Source: Geodermatophilus saharensis
GTDB taxonomy: Bacteria; Actinomycetota; Actinomycetes; Mycobacteriales; Geodermatophilaceae
Assembly: GCF_900188205.1 (NCBI RefSeq)
Contig: NZ_FZOH01000001.1
Span: 468,359 to 532,358 of the forward strand
DNA: 64,000 nucleotides
Reading direction: 5' to 3'
Shown here piece after piece: positions 1 through 7,597 of this stretch (the stretch's first letter is position 1; each line of letters opens with the position of its first letter). Below the pieces are notes generated by a model. That model made no database searches and had not been told where the DNA came from. It saw only the letters and a list, made by a program, of their open reading frames with translations. A program made the position numbers and the translations under genes.

Positions 1-185
1 AGGTCGTCGTGCGCCCAGCGCCGCGCGGCGGCGGGAGGCGGGACGTCGGGCGGGGAGGAGGGTGCCGCGCCCACCCGCGGCGGCGTGCGCGCCAGCAGCA
101 CCGCCACCGCGACCAGCGCCGGCAGCGCTGCGCCGAGCACCACCCAGGCGGCGATCGGCGCGGCGGGGTCCATCCCCCAGAGCAT
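1..185 (-). CDS. Small membrane protein, N-terminal part (runs off left edge)
   Basis: Reading leftwards from an ATG at 185 gives MLWGMDPAAPIAAWVVLG and then a strongly hydrophobic stretch (about residues 11-31), followed by a Pro/Ala-rich linker and a charged segment ending RRWAHDDL at the window edge. This is one N-terminal membrane segment followed by a cytoplasmic or linker region. A second ATG at 173 is an equally possible start. The layout recalls small SHOCT-type membrane proteins of actinobacteria, but the diagnostic C-terminus lies outside the window, so no function is assigned. It is divergent from the kinase-like gene at 235. Confidence 0.5.
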   Translation of the reverse strand, partial: MLWGMDPAAPIAAWVVLGAALPALVAVAVLLARTPPRVGAAPSSPPDVPPPAAARRWAHDD

Positions 186-234
186 CGCAGGGCGCCTGCG
201 TGCGGCACGGCCGGCGCCCTGACACGATCCTCGG

Positions 235-1128
235 GTGGCCGAGAGCGAGACGACGTCGTCCGGGATCCGCGACCGCGTGACCTCGCTGCTCACCGAGCTC
301 GGCGTCACCCAGCCGGTGCTGTCGGTCGCCGACCTCACCGCGCGCCTCGGCGTGGTGCAGGGCGTGCTGGCCGACCGGGTCCTCGACCTCGCCGTCACCG
401 AGAGCGGCCGCCGCCGGCTGCGCGCGGAACTGCGCGGCCGGCGCTGGGCCGAGGAGCGGAAGGTCGGCGTCCCGGAGGTGCTCGCCGCCGCCGAGGACGG
501 CCGCTGGCTGCTGTCGCGCCGGGTCCACCCCGGGCCCTCCGGCGGGCAGCGGTGGACGGCGGCGGCGGTGGAGACGGCGGTGCGCATCGCGCCGCTGCCG
601 GTCCCGCCGGGCCAGCCCTGGTCACCGCCCGCGGGTCCCGCGCTGCGCCGGGCGCGGTCGACGGTCGGCGACACCGGCCGGCTGCTGCGCGGCGGCCTGC
701 GGCTGGGCGAGCTGCGCGCCGTCCGCGCCGCCGCGGCCCAACTGCCGCTGTCGGAGGTCGGTCACGGCGACTACCGCGCGGCCAACCTCGTCCTCGACGG
801 CGACGCGCCCGAGGGCGAGCCGCGCCTGGTCGTCCTCGAGTGGTCCGGGGTGCGCGCCGCGCCCCGCCACCGCGACCTGCTGACGCTGTGGGCCACCACC
901 CCCGGCGCGCAGGACCGGGCGCAGGTCGGCGAGGTCGTGCTCTCCCGCACCGCCGGCTGGGAGGAGCCCGACGTGGGCCTGCTGTGGCACGCGGTGGCCC
1001 TCGAGCAGCTGGTGGCCCGGCTGACCCGCGCCGACCGCGGCGACGGGCTCGACGTCGCCTTCGCCCGCGCCCGCCTCGACGAGGCGCGCCGGATGGCCGA
1101 GGAACTCGGCAGCCCGGTCGCGCGGTGA
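235..1128 (+). CDS. Aminoglycoside phosphotransferase (APH)/choline kinase-like fold protein
   Basis: 297 residues from GTG. The central motif GHGDYRAANLVL matches the Brenner/APH catalytic loop HGDxxxxN, which supplies the catalytic Asp and a metal-ligand Asn. It is followed about 15 residues on by VVLEWSGV, where family members normally carry a metal-binding Asp (IDWE). Here that position reads Glu, so metal binding may be altered. The N-terminal third lacks an obvious ATP-binding glycine loop, as is common in this diverged family. The likely role is a small-molecule kinase or a degenerate relative; the substrate cannot be read from the sequence. The gene ends just before a palindromic repeat shared with the convergent gene at 1196. 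Confidence 0.65.
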   Translation: MAESETTSSGIRDRVTSLLTELGVTQPVLSVADLTARLGVVQGVLADRVLDLAVTESGRRRLRAELRGRRWAEERKVGVPEVLAAAEDGRWLLSRRVHPGPSGGQRWTAAAVETAVRIAPLPVPPGQPWSPPAGPALRRARSTVGDTGRLLRGGLRLGELRAVRAAAAQLPLSEVGHGDYRAANLVLDGDAPEGEPRLVVLEWSGVRAAPRHRDLLTLWATTPGAQDRAQVGEVVLSRTAGWEEPDVGLLWHAVALEQLVARLTRADRGDGLDVAFARARLDEARRMAEELGSPVAR

Positions 1129-1129
1129 T

Positions 1130-1194
1130 GGAACGGCCTCCTCGCAGGGGCCCGCGCCGAGCCTGCGAGCCGTGGGGGGCGAGGTGGTCCTTCC
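1130..1194 (-). repeat. Dispersed post-stop palindromic repeat, copy A
   Basis: Read on the minus strand it starts GGAAGGACC one base after the TGA of the minus-strand gene (1196-1198) and ends GGCCGTTCC. Inside are a C-run, a CTCGCAGGCTCG core and a GGGCCCCTGC segment. The same layout recurs at 2232, 12403 and 57191, always starting at a stop codon. The ends are nearly complementary, so RNA from it would fold as a long hairpin able to act as a 3' end or terminator for both convergent genes. Confidence 0.8.
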
Positions 1195-1195
1195 T

Positions 1196-1675
1196 TCAGG
1201 CGGTGGGGTCGATCTCCTCCGGGTCGCGGCCCAGCAGCACGGCCACCTGGTCGACGACGACGTCGCGCACCAGGTCGGCGAGGTCGTCGCGGTCGTGCGC
1301 CCGGATCTCCAGCGGCCGCCGGTAGACGACGATCCGCGCCGGCACGTCCCGGCCGTCCTCGCGGTGGGCGGGCAGCACCCGCGCCAGCGGCACCGTGGCG
1401 TCGTCGAGGACGTCGGGGTCGAGGACGACCTCGTCGGGGCTGGTGTGGTCGACCCACGGCACGTCCTCGACGGCGAACTCCACGCCGGCCAGCTCGCGCT
1501 CCCAGCGCCGCTCGATGTCCTCGACCGCGTCCAGGACGAGGTCGTCGAACTGCTCGGCGCGGCTGCGCGACAGCGGCACCTCGTCGGGGACCAGGCGTCC
1601 GCGCAGCCCCCGGCCGTGCCGGTCGCGGCGGGAGCGGGGCGGGCCGGCGGAGGGGCGCGGGGCGGGTCGGCTCAT
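1196..1675 (-). CDS. Metallopeptidase-family protein (minimal zincin fold) with degenerate zinc motif
   Basis: 159 residues from ATG. The core (PLSRSRAEQFDDLVLDAVED at the front, then a C-terminal IVVYRRPLE... VRDVVVDQVAVLLGRD block) matches the small actinobacterial 'metallopeptidase family' proteins (Zincin_1). In active homologues the C-terminal helix carries HExxH; here the equivalent stretch reads VDQVA, so zinc catalysis is unlikely. Such motif-less forms are common in actinobacteria. The N-terminal 25 residues are Arg/Pro-rich and variable. A TACGCT -10 box (complement of 1685-1690) places the predicted +1 about 3 nt before the ATG. It is divergent from the DUF3499 gene. Confidence 0.7.
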   Translation of the reverse strand: MSRPAPRPSAGPPRSRRDRHGRGLRGRLVPDEVPLSRSRAEQFDDLVLDAVEDIERRWERELAGVEFAVEDVPWVDHTSPDEVVLDPDVLDDATVPLARVLPAHREDGRDVPARIVVYRRPLEIRAHDRDDLADLVRDVVVDQVAVLLGRDPEEIDPTA

Positions 1676-1853
1676 GGCGGGGCGAGCGTACGGCGCGCCG
1701 GACCGGACGGGCAGCGCGCGCGGCGGGCGGTCGGCGGCGCCCCCGGTCCCGCCTGCGGCGACCCGGTGGCGGGGCGCGCGGGGACGTCGGGTTGGATGGG
1801 AGAGGAGGGGCTGGCGAGCGGTGCGCCTGCTCGCCGCGGTCCCCGCACGCGGC

Positions 1854-1859
1854 TACTGT
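1854..1859 (+). promoter_or_regulatory. -10 box for the DUF3499 transcript
   Basis: TACTGT fits the TANNNT -10 pattern seen throughout the window. The predicted +1 is about 1866, one base before a GTG at 1867. Confidence 0.5.
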
Positions 1860-1866
1860 GCCTCGC

Positions 1867-1884
1867 GTGAGGAACCGGTGGTGA
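1867..1884 (+). other. Possible leaderless 5-codon upstream ORF
   Basis: GTG-AGG-AAC-CGG-TGG-TGA encodes VRNRW. Its GTG coincides with the predicted transcript 5' end. Its TGA (1882-1884) overlaps the GTG start of the DUF3499 gene (1881-1883) in the GTGA arrangement used elsewhere here for translational coupling. Short leaderless upstream ORFs are known in mycobacteria; that this one is translated is inference. Confidence 0.35.
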
Positions 1885-2231
1885 GGCAGTCACGTCGCTG
1901 CTCGCGCAGCGGCTGCGCGCAACCGGCGGCGGCGACCCTGACCTACGTCTACGCCGAGTCGACCGCCGTCGTCGGCCCGTTGGCCACGTTCTCCGAACCG
2001 CACAGCTACGACCTCTGCGAGTTCCACGCCGAGCGGCTCACCGTGCCGCGGGGCTGGGAGGTCGTCCGGCACGAGATCGACGTCGAGGACTCCGGCCCGA
2101 CCGGGGACGACCTGCTCGCGCTGGCCGACGCCGTCCGGGAGGCGGCCCGCCCCGAGCCCCCGCGCGCCCCGGCCGACGACGGCCGCGGCACCCGCCGCGG
2201 CCACCTGCGGGTCCTGCCCGACCTGGACTGA
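1881..2231 (+). CDS. DUF3499 family protein
   Basis: 116 residues: an N-terminal RRCSRSGCAQPA cysteine pair, then ATLTYVYAESTAVVGPLATF and YDLCEFHAERLTVPRGWEVV, the hallmark of DUF3499 (M. tuberculosis Rv3259 type). The four Cys/His positions suggest a small zinc-binding fold. The function is unknown, but the gene is a conserved neighbour of manB and whiB2 in actinobacteria. GTG 1881 is preferred because GAGGAA lies 7-8 nt upstream; GTG 1878 is also in frame. The acidic C-terminus varies in the family. The stop is followed directly by repeat copy B. Confidence 0.85.
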   Translation: MRQSRRCSRSGCAQPAAATLTYVYAESTAVVGPLATFSEPHSYDLCEFHAERLTVPRGWEVVRHEIDVEDSGPTGDDLLALADAVREAARPEPPRAPADDGRGTRRGHLRVLPDLD

Positions 2232-2303
2232 GGAAGGACCCCGCTGCCCCCCACCGCTCGCACGCTCGCGGCGGGCCCCTGCAGCGGGCCGATAAGGTCC
2301 TCC
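2232..2303 (+). repeat. Dispersed post-stop palindromic repeat, copy B
   Basis: Begins GGAAGGACCCCGCTGC immediately after TGA 2229-2231. It has the shared C-run and CTCGC..GCTCGCGGCGGG core and a diverged right end (GATAAGGTCCTCC instead of GGCCGTTCC). The changed right end contains TAAGGT (2293-2298), which matches the local -10 pattern and could serve manB. Confidence 0.75.
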
Positions 2304-2346
2304 GGGACCGGGGGCAGCACCCGGCCAGTCCAGGCGAGGGTGGGCA

Positions 2347-3708
2347 GTGGCAGGTCTGTCGTCGATCATCAAGGCCTACGACGTCCGGGGCGTGGTCCCC
2401 GACGAGTGGGACGAGGACGTCGCACGGCGCATCGGCGCCGCGTTCGCCGAGTTCGTGGTGACCGAGAGCGGCGCGACCGGCGTCGTCACCGCCCACGACA
2501 TGCGCCCCTCCTCGGTCCCGCTCTCGCGGGCCTTCGCCGAGGGCGTCCTCTCCCGCGGCGTCGACGTCGTCGAGGCGGGGCTGGGCTCCACCGACCTGCT
2601 GTACTTCGCCGCCGGGTCCCTCGACGTGCCGGGCGCGATGTTCACCGCCAGCCACAACCCCGCGCAGTACAACGGCATCAAGCTCTGCCGCGCCGGCGCC
2701 GCCCCGATCGGGCAGGACTCGGGGCTGGCCGCCATCCGCGAGTGGGCCGAGCGGGACCGCTACGAGCGGGTGCCCGACCGCACCGCGACGACGACCCGGC
2801 GCGACCTGCTGCCCGCCTACGCCGCGCACCTGCGCTCGCTGGTCGACCTGTCGCACAGCCGGCCGCTGCGGGTCGTCGTCGACGCCGGCAACGGCATGGG
2901 CGGGCACACCGTGCCGGTGGTCCTCGACGGGCTGCCCCTCGACGTCGTCCCGCTGTACTTCGAGCTCGACGGCACCTTCCCCAACCACGAGGCCAACCCG
3001 CTGGACCCGGCCAACCTCGTCGACCTGCAGGACGCCGTCCGCCGCGAGGGTGCCGACATCGGCCTGGCCTTCGACGGCGACGCCGACCGCGTGTTCGTCG
3101 TCGACGAGCGCGGCGAGCCGGTCAGCCCCTCGGCGGTCACCGCGCTGGTCGCCGTCCGGGAGCTGGCCAAGGGCCGCGGGACCACGGTGATCCACAACCT
3201 GATCACCTCCCGCGCGGTGCCCGAGATCGTCCGCGAGCACGGCGGGCAGCCGGTGCGCACCCGCGTGGGGCACTCGTTCATCAAGGCCGAGATGGCCCGC
3301 ACCGACGCCGTGTTCGGCGGCGAGCACTCCGCGCACTACTACTTCCGCGACTTCTGGCGCGCCGACACCGGGATGCTCGCCGCCATGCACGTGCTCGCCG
3401 CGCTCGGGGAGCAGGGCCGGCCGCTGTCGGAGCTGACCGCCGCCTACAGCCGCTACGCCGCCTCGGGGGAGATCAACTCCACCGTCGACGACGCCGCCGG
3501 GCGCACCGCCGCCGTCCGCGAGGCGTTCGAGGCCGACGGCGCGCGGTTCGACGAGCTCGACGGGCTGACCGTCGACCTCCCCGACGGCTCCTGGTTCAAC
3601 CTGCGGGCGAGCAACACCGAGCCGCTGCTGCGGCTCAACGTCGAGGCGCCCGACCGGGCGCGGATGGAACGGCTGCGGGACCGAGTGCTGGAGATGGTGC
3701 GCGCATGA
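2347..3708 (+). CDS. manB: Phosphomannomutase/phosphoglucomutase
   Basis: 453 residues, the full length for the bacterial alpha-D-phosphohexomutase family. It interconverts mannose-6-P and mannose-1-P (and often the glucose phosphates) to supply GDP-mannose. Visible motifs are the N-terminal IKAYDVRG, the phosphoserine loop TASHNPAQYNGIK with Ser102, the metal loop FDGDADRVF starting near residue 241, the sugar-binding GGEHSAHYYF, and the phosphate-binding RASNTEP near the C-terminus. GTG start. It overlaps the next gene by ATGA, so it heads a manB-Trm112-SIS operon. A second mannose gene, manA, lies 2.5 kb downstream. All key residues are present. Confidence 0.95.
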   Translation: MAGLSSIIKAYDVRGVVPDEWDEDVARRIGAAFAEFVVTESGATGVVTAHDMRPSSVPLSRAFAEGVLSRGVDVVEAGLGSTDLLYFAAGSLDVPGAMFTASHNPAQYNGIKLCRAGAAPIGQDSGLAAIREWAERDRYERVPDRTATTTRRDLLPAYAAHLRSLVDLSHSRPLRVVVDAGNGMGGHTVPVVLDGLPLDVVPLYFELDGTFPNHEANPLDPANLVDLQDAVRREGADIGLAFDGDADRVFVVDERGEPVSPSAVTALVAVRELAKGRGTTVIHNLITSRAVPEIVREHGGQPVRTRVGHSFIKAEMARTDAVFGGEHSAHYYFRDFWRADTGMLAAMHVLAALGEQGRPLSELTAAYSRYAASGEINSTVDDAAGRTAAVREAFEADGARFDELDGLTVDLPDGSWFNLRASNTEPLLRLNVEAPDRARMERLRDRVLEMVRA

Positions 3709-3938
3709 CCGCTGCAGGCCCGCTCGGGCTGGACCCGGTGCTGCTGGGGATCCTCGCCTGCCCCGACACCCACCACAGCCCGCTCACCGTCGACGAGACG
3801 GCCGGCGAGCTGGTGTGCGCCACGTGCGGCCGCGCCTACCCGGTGCGCGACGGCATCCCGGTGCTGCTGCTCGACGAGGCGCGGCACCGGCCGGTGGGCG
3901 CCGAACGGCACCCCGACGGCGGACCGGCGACGCCGTGA
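3705..3938 (+). CDS. Trm112-family zinc-ribbon-like small protein
   Basis: 77 residues. The pattern LLGILACPDTHHSPL ... GELVCATCGRAYPVRDGIPVLL is the Trm112/YcaR fold, in which cysteines (CP, CATC) form a zinc site and the YPVRDGIPVLL strand is invariant. Bacterial members are small partner or stabiliser proteins, often encoded next to sugar-phosphate or methyltransferase genes. It sits translationally coupled on both sides: ATG overlaps the manB stop and its own TGA overlaps the next GTG. The partner is therefore likely ManB or the SIS protein, which is inference from context. Confidence 0.85.
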   Translation: MTAAGPLGLDPVLLGILACPDTHHSPLTVDETAGELVCATCGRAYPVRDGIPVLLLDEARHRPVGAERHPDGGPATP

Positions 3939-5077
3939 CCTCGCCCGAGCTGGCCGAGGAGGTCCTCGACGACCCCGAGGTGCTGCGCGCCCGCGACCCG
4001 CGCGGCCTGCTGCCGGCCGTCGCCGGTGCCGGCGCGCAGGTCCGCGAGACCTCGCGGCTGCTCGACGAGGCCGGGCTGGAGACGGTCACCGGGGGAGGCC
4101 GCCCGCGCGGGCTGGTGATCGTCGCCCGCCGCGAGGGGGCCGTGGCCGCGTCGGTGCTGCGCGCGCTGCTGGGCCCGTCGAGCCCGGTCACCGTCGACGT
4201 CGTCCCCGGGCCCGACCTGCCGGTGTGGACCGGCCCGACCGACGTCGCCGTCGTCGCCACCCGCACCGGCGCCGGCCGGTACGCGGTCACCCCCGCCTAC
4301 GAGGCCGCCCGGCGCGGCGTGACCCTGCTCGGCATCGGCGCCGAGGACGCCCCGCTGCGGGCGGCCTGCTCGACGGCGCGGATGCCCTACGTGCCGCTGC
4401 CGCGCTCGCGGGTCCGGCACACCACCTTGTGGTCGCTGCTGACGCCGCTGCTGCGGCTGGCCACCGACCTCGGGCTGCTGCGGCCGGAGGTGGCCGACCC
4501 GGCGGCGATCGCCGAGGCCCTCGACGAGATCGCCGTCGAGTGCGGGCCGACGCAGGAGTCCTTCGTCAACCCGGCCAAGACCCTCGCCCTCGAGCTGCTC
4601 GACGCCTTCCCGGTGATCGCCGCCGAGGGGCCGCTGGCCGACACCGTCGCCGACCGCTTCGCCGACCAGCTCGCCACCCTCGCCGGCCTGCCCAGCAGCG
4701 GGTTCCGGCTGCCCGACCAGCGGGTGGCCGCCTGCGCCGTCCTGTCCGGGCCGCTGGCCGCCGGCGACCCCGACGACTTCTTCCGCGACCGCGCCGAGGA
4801 CACCGGCCGGCGGCTGCGGCTGCTCACCGTCCGCGACACCGACGCCGCCCACCACGACGGCGCGGGGGAGCGCGAACCGCGCTCGGCGCAGGAGGCGATG
4901 GCGGAGGTGCTGCGCACCGCGGCCAGCGGCAACGTCCCGGTCAGCGGCCTGGCCGAGCACGGCGACCCCGACCGCCACGGCCGGCTGCCCCGCCTGGCGC
5001 GGCAGCTGGCGGTCGCCGACTTCAGCGCCGTCTACCTGGCCCTCGCCCTCGACCAGGAGCGGGCACTGCGCCGCTGA
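3935..5077 (+). CDS. SIS-domain protein (phosphosugar isomerase-like, Rv3256c/TobH type)
   Basis: 380 residues from a GTG overlapping the previous stop. An N-terminal LAEEVLDDPEVLRARDPRGL segment is followed by a Rossmann-like SIS core: LVIVARREGAVAASVLRAL, DVAVVATRTGAGRYAVTPAYEAARRGV, then a second half with VAACAVLSGP. This is the actinobacterial SIS protein found between manB and manA. It is related to bifunctional phosphoglucose/phosphomannose isomerases, but catalytic residues are not recognisable by eye, so an isomerase call would be overreach. Operon position suggests a role in mannose-phosphate metabolism. Confidence 0.8.
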   Translation: MTSPELAEEVLDDPEVLRARDPRGLLPAVAGAGAQVRETSRLLDEAGLETVTGGGRPRGLVIVARREGAVAASVLRALLGPSSPVTVDVVPGPDLPVWTGPTDVAVVATRTGAGRYAVTPAYEAARRGVTLLGIGAEDAPLRAACSTARMPYVPLPRSRVRHTTLWSLLTPLLRLATDLGLLRPEVADPAAIAEALDEIAVECGPTQESFVNPAKTLALELLDAFPVIAAEGPLADTVADRFADQLATLAGLPSSGFRLPDQRVAACAVLSGPLAAGDPDDFFRDRAEDTGRRLRLLTVRDTDAAHHDGAGEREPRSAQEAMAEVLRTAASGNVPVSGLAEHGDPDRHGRLPRLARQLAVADFSAVYLALALDQERALRR

Positions 5078-5184
5078 GCGCACCGGCGACCCCCGTCGCC
5101 GGGAGGTCCTCCGGACGTGCGCGTTCCGACCCGGCGCCTCCGGGTACTGGCACCCGGACCGCTCACCGACTGGAAGGACCTCCC

Positions 5185-6138
5185 GTGGCCGGTGGACTCG
5201 TGGCCCTGTTCGACGACGTGGCGCTCATCGCCCGCGCCGCCGCTGCCTCCATCGACGACGTCGGCGCCGCCGCCGGGCGGGCCGGCGTGAAGGCCGCCGG
5301 CGTCGTCGTCGACGACACCGCCGTCACACCGCAGTACGTGCGCGGGCTGTCCGCGGAGCGCGAGATCCCGATCATCCGGCGCATCGCCGTCGGGTCGCTG
5401 CGCAACAAGCTGCTGATCATCCTCCCGGCGATCCTGCTGCTCAGCGAGTTCCTGCCGTGGCTGCTCACCCCGATCCTCATGGTCGGTGGCGCCTACCTGT
5501 GCTACGAGGGCGCCGAGAAGATCTGGCACCGGCTCCGGGGCGGCCACGACCACGCCACCGTCGAGGAGGCGGCGCCGGACGAGGAGAGCCTCGTCCGCGG
5601 GGCGGTGCGGACCGACCTCATCCTGTCGGCGGAGATCATGGTGATCTCGCTCAACGAGGTGGCGAGCGAGGGGTTCTGGTCCCGCGCGGCCATCCTCGCG
5701 GTGGTCGGCGTGCTCATCACCGTCCTCGTCTACGGCGTCGTCGCGCTCATCGTGAAGATGGACGACGCGGGACTGCGCCTGTCGCGGTCGCAGCGCAAGG
5801 GCGTGGCCGGGCTGGGCCGCGGGCTGGTCAAGGCCATGCCCAGGCTGCTCACCGCCCTCACGGTGATCGGCACCGTCGCGATGCTGTGGGTCGGTGGCCA
5901 CATCCTGCTCGTCGGCAGCGACGAACTCGGCCTGCACGCCGTGTACGGCTTCGTGCACCACCTCGAGGAACTGGCGCACGAGGCCACCGGGGCCCTCGGC
6001 GGGGTCGTGGGCTGGCTGGTCAACACGGCGGCCAGTGCGGTCGTGGGGCTCGTCGTCGGCGCGCTCGTCGTGCTCGTCCTGAGCCTGACGCTGCACCGGC
6101 GCAAGGACCCCGCCGCCCCCGGGACGACGACGCACTGA
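5185..6138 (+). CDS. DUF808 family integral membrane protein
   Basis: 317 residues from GTG with GGAAGG 8 nt upstream. The opening AGGLVALFDDVALIARAAA and the central VKAAGVVVDDTAVTPQYV are the DUF808 (YedI-like) signature. Four to five hydrophobic helices follow: LLIILPAILLLSEFLPWLLTP, AAILAVVGVLITVLVYGVVA, LLTALTVIGTVAMLWVGG and a C-terminal VVGLVVGALVVLVLSL. A short acidic/His loop (GGHDHATVEEAAPDEE) sits mid-protein. The family is widespread but its function is unknown. It lies between the SIS gene and manA with its own hairpin 3' end, so it is probably a separate unit. Confidence 0.85.
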   Translation: MAGGLVALFDDVALIARAAAASIDDVGAAAGRAGVKAAGVVVDDTAVTPQYVRGLSAEREIPIIRRIAVGSLRNKLLIILPAILLLSEFLPWLLTPILMVGGAYLCYEGAEKIWHRLRGGHDHATVEEAAPDEESLVRGAVRTDLILSAEIMVISLNEVASEGFWSRAAILAVVGVLITVLVYGVVALIVKMDDAGLRLSRSQRKGVAGLGRGLVKAMPRLLTALTVIGTVAMLWVGGHILLVGSDELGLHAVYGFVHHLEELAHEATGALGGVVGWLVNTAASAVVGLVVGALVVLVLSLTLHRRKDPAAPGTTTH

Positions 6139-6142
6139 CCGG

Positions 6143-6180
6143 CGGTCCGCCTCCTTCGAGGGGGAGGCGCGAGCGGACCG
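6143..6180 (+). terminator. Hairpin terminator after the DUF808 gene
   Basis: CGGTCCGC (6143-6150) pairs with GCGGACCG (6173-6180). An inner GCCTCC/GGAGGC pairing (6149-6154 with 6163-6168) competes or stacks. There is no U-tract, as usual in high-GC actinobacteria. Confidence 0.6.
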
Positions 6181-6203
6181 TCCGCGCCGACCCCGCGCGC
6201 CAG

Positions 6204-6209
6204 TAGCCT
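6204..6209 (+). promoter_or_regulatory. -10 box giving a near-leaderless manA mRNA
   Basis: TAGCCT. The predicted +1 is about 6216 and the manA ATG is at 6218, so the transcript would begin almost on the start codon. No Shine-Dalgarno sequence is present. Confidence 0.5.
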
Positions 6210-6217
6210 CCACGCCG

Positions 6218-7393
6218 ATGTGGCAGCTCAGCAGCGCGGTCAGGCACTACCCGTGGGGTAGCCGCACCGTCATCCCCGAACTGCTCGGCCGGCCCAGCCC
6301 GGCCGAGGAGCCCTACGCCGAGCTCTGGATGGGGGCGCACCCCGACCAGCCGAGCGTGCTGGCCGACGGCCGCCCCCTCGACGCGGCGATCAGCGCCGAC
6401 CCCGACCGGCTGCTCGGGCCGGCGGTCGTCGAGCGCTTCGGTCCGCGGCTGCCGTTCCTCATGAAGGTGCTCGCCGCCGACCGGCCGCTGTCGCTGCAGG
6501 CCCACCCCACCATGGCGCAGGCGCGTGCCGGGTACGCCGCCGAGGAGGCGGCCGGCGTCCCGAAGGACGACCCGGCGCGCACGTTCAAGGACCCGTGGCA
6601 CAAGCCGGAGCTGCTGCTCGCGCTGACCACCTTCGAGGCCCTCTGCGGCTTCCGGCCGGTCGAGGAGTCGCTCCACTGCCTGGCCAAGCTGCAGCTGCCC
6701 GAGCTCAAGCCGACGATCGCGGCGCTGGCGCGCGGGGGCCTGCAGGCGGCCATCCCGCAGCTGCTGGCGCTGTCGGGCAAGCGGCGCACGCACCTGGTCG
6801 AGGTCGTCGCCCACCGGGCGGCCGGCTTCGTCGCCGCCCACGACCCGGAGTTCATCAACACCTACCGCTGGGCCACGACGCTGGCCGAGGCCTACCCGGG
6901 CGACCCGGGCGTGGTCATCTCCCTGATGTGCAACCACCTCAAACTGGCCCCCGGTGAGGCGGTGTTCCTGCCGGCGGGCAACCTGCACGCCTACCTGTCC
7001 GGCGCCGGCGTCGAGGTCATGGCCAGCTCCGACAACGTGCTGCGCGGCGGGCTGACCAGCAAGCACGTCGACCTCGCCGCGCTCATCGAGGTCCTGGACT
7101 TCTCCGACGGCAAGATCCCGGTCCTGCACCCGGTGCTGGGGCCCGGGGGGCTGCGCTACCCCGTGCCGGTCGACGACTTCGACCTCACCCGCGTCCAGCT
7201 CGACGAGCAGGCCGGCCCGCTGGGCACCCGGGGCCCGCAGGTGGTGCTCTGCACCGAGGGCCGCGCGGTGCTCGCCGGCGCCGACGGCGAGGTGGTGGTC
7301 GAGCGCGGCCAGTCGGCGTTCGTGCCGGCCGGCGTCCCGGTCACCGCCCACGGCCCGGCGGTGCTCTACCGGGCCACCACCAACCTGCGGTGA
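6218..7393 (+). CDS. manA: Mannose-6-phosphate isomerase, class I
   Basis: 391 residues. It interconverts fructose-6-P and mannose-6-P with a bound zinc. Motifs: MWQLSSAVRHYPWGSRT at the start, PYAELWMGAHPDQPS, FLMKVLAADRPLSLQAHPT (zinc-ligand Gln/His), KDPWHKPELLLALTTFEALCGFRP, then FLPAGNLHAYLSGAGVEVMASSDNVLRGGLTSKHVD carrying a further His and the active-site Arg. The C-terminal cupin half ends HGPAVLYRATT. With manB it supplies mannose-1-P for GDP-mannose and cell-envelope mannosylation. ATG start, near-leaderless. A strong hairpin follows the stop. Confidence 0.95.
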   Translation: MWQLSSAVRHYPWGSRTVIPELLGRPSPAEEPYAELWMGAHPDQPSVLADGRPLDAAISADPDRLLGPAVVERFGPRLPFLMKVLAADRPLSLQAHPTMAQARAGYAAEEAAGVPKDDPARTFKDPWHKPELLLALTTFEALCGFRPVEESLHCLAKLQLPELKPTIAALARGGLQAAIPQLLALSGKRRTHLVEVVAHRAAGFVAAHDPEFINTYRWATTLAEAYPGDPGVVISLMCNHLKLAPGEAVFLPAGNLHAYLSGAGVEVMASSDNVLRGGLTSKHVDLAALIEVLDFSDGKIPVLHPVLGPGGLRYPVPVDDFDLTRVQLDEQAGPLGTRGPQVVLCTEGRAVLAGADGEVVVERGQSAFVPAGVPVTAHGPAVLYRATTNLR

Positions 7394-7396
7394 CCC

Positions 7397-7422
7397 GGGG
7401 TCCCGGACCGACCCGGGACCCC
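7397..7422 (+). terminator. Strong hairpin terminator after manA
   Basis: A perfect 10-bp stem GGGGTCCCGG (7397-7406) / CCGGGACCCC (7413-7422) with a 6-nt loop begins 3 nt after the manA stop. No U-tract. Confidence 0.8.
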
Positions 7423-7597
7423 GTCCCGGCCGTGCCCGTGACGGTGGTCGTGGTCACACCGGTGTACGCGGGGAACGGCACAGGACAGGATCTCGGGACG
7501 TGAGCGCCTGTCGTCCCCCGTCCCGCCGGCTCAGCGGCCCCGCGCCCGTCGACCCCGAGCGCACCGGCCGCACCCCTGCCGCGCACCGGGGGAGCCG

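Noticed and set aside
9-1325. Plus-strand open frame covering the APH-like gene
   Set aside because: Arg/Pro/Gly-only composition typical of a shadow frame. The 235-1128 frame carries the HGD motif and family-like composition.
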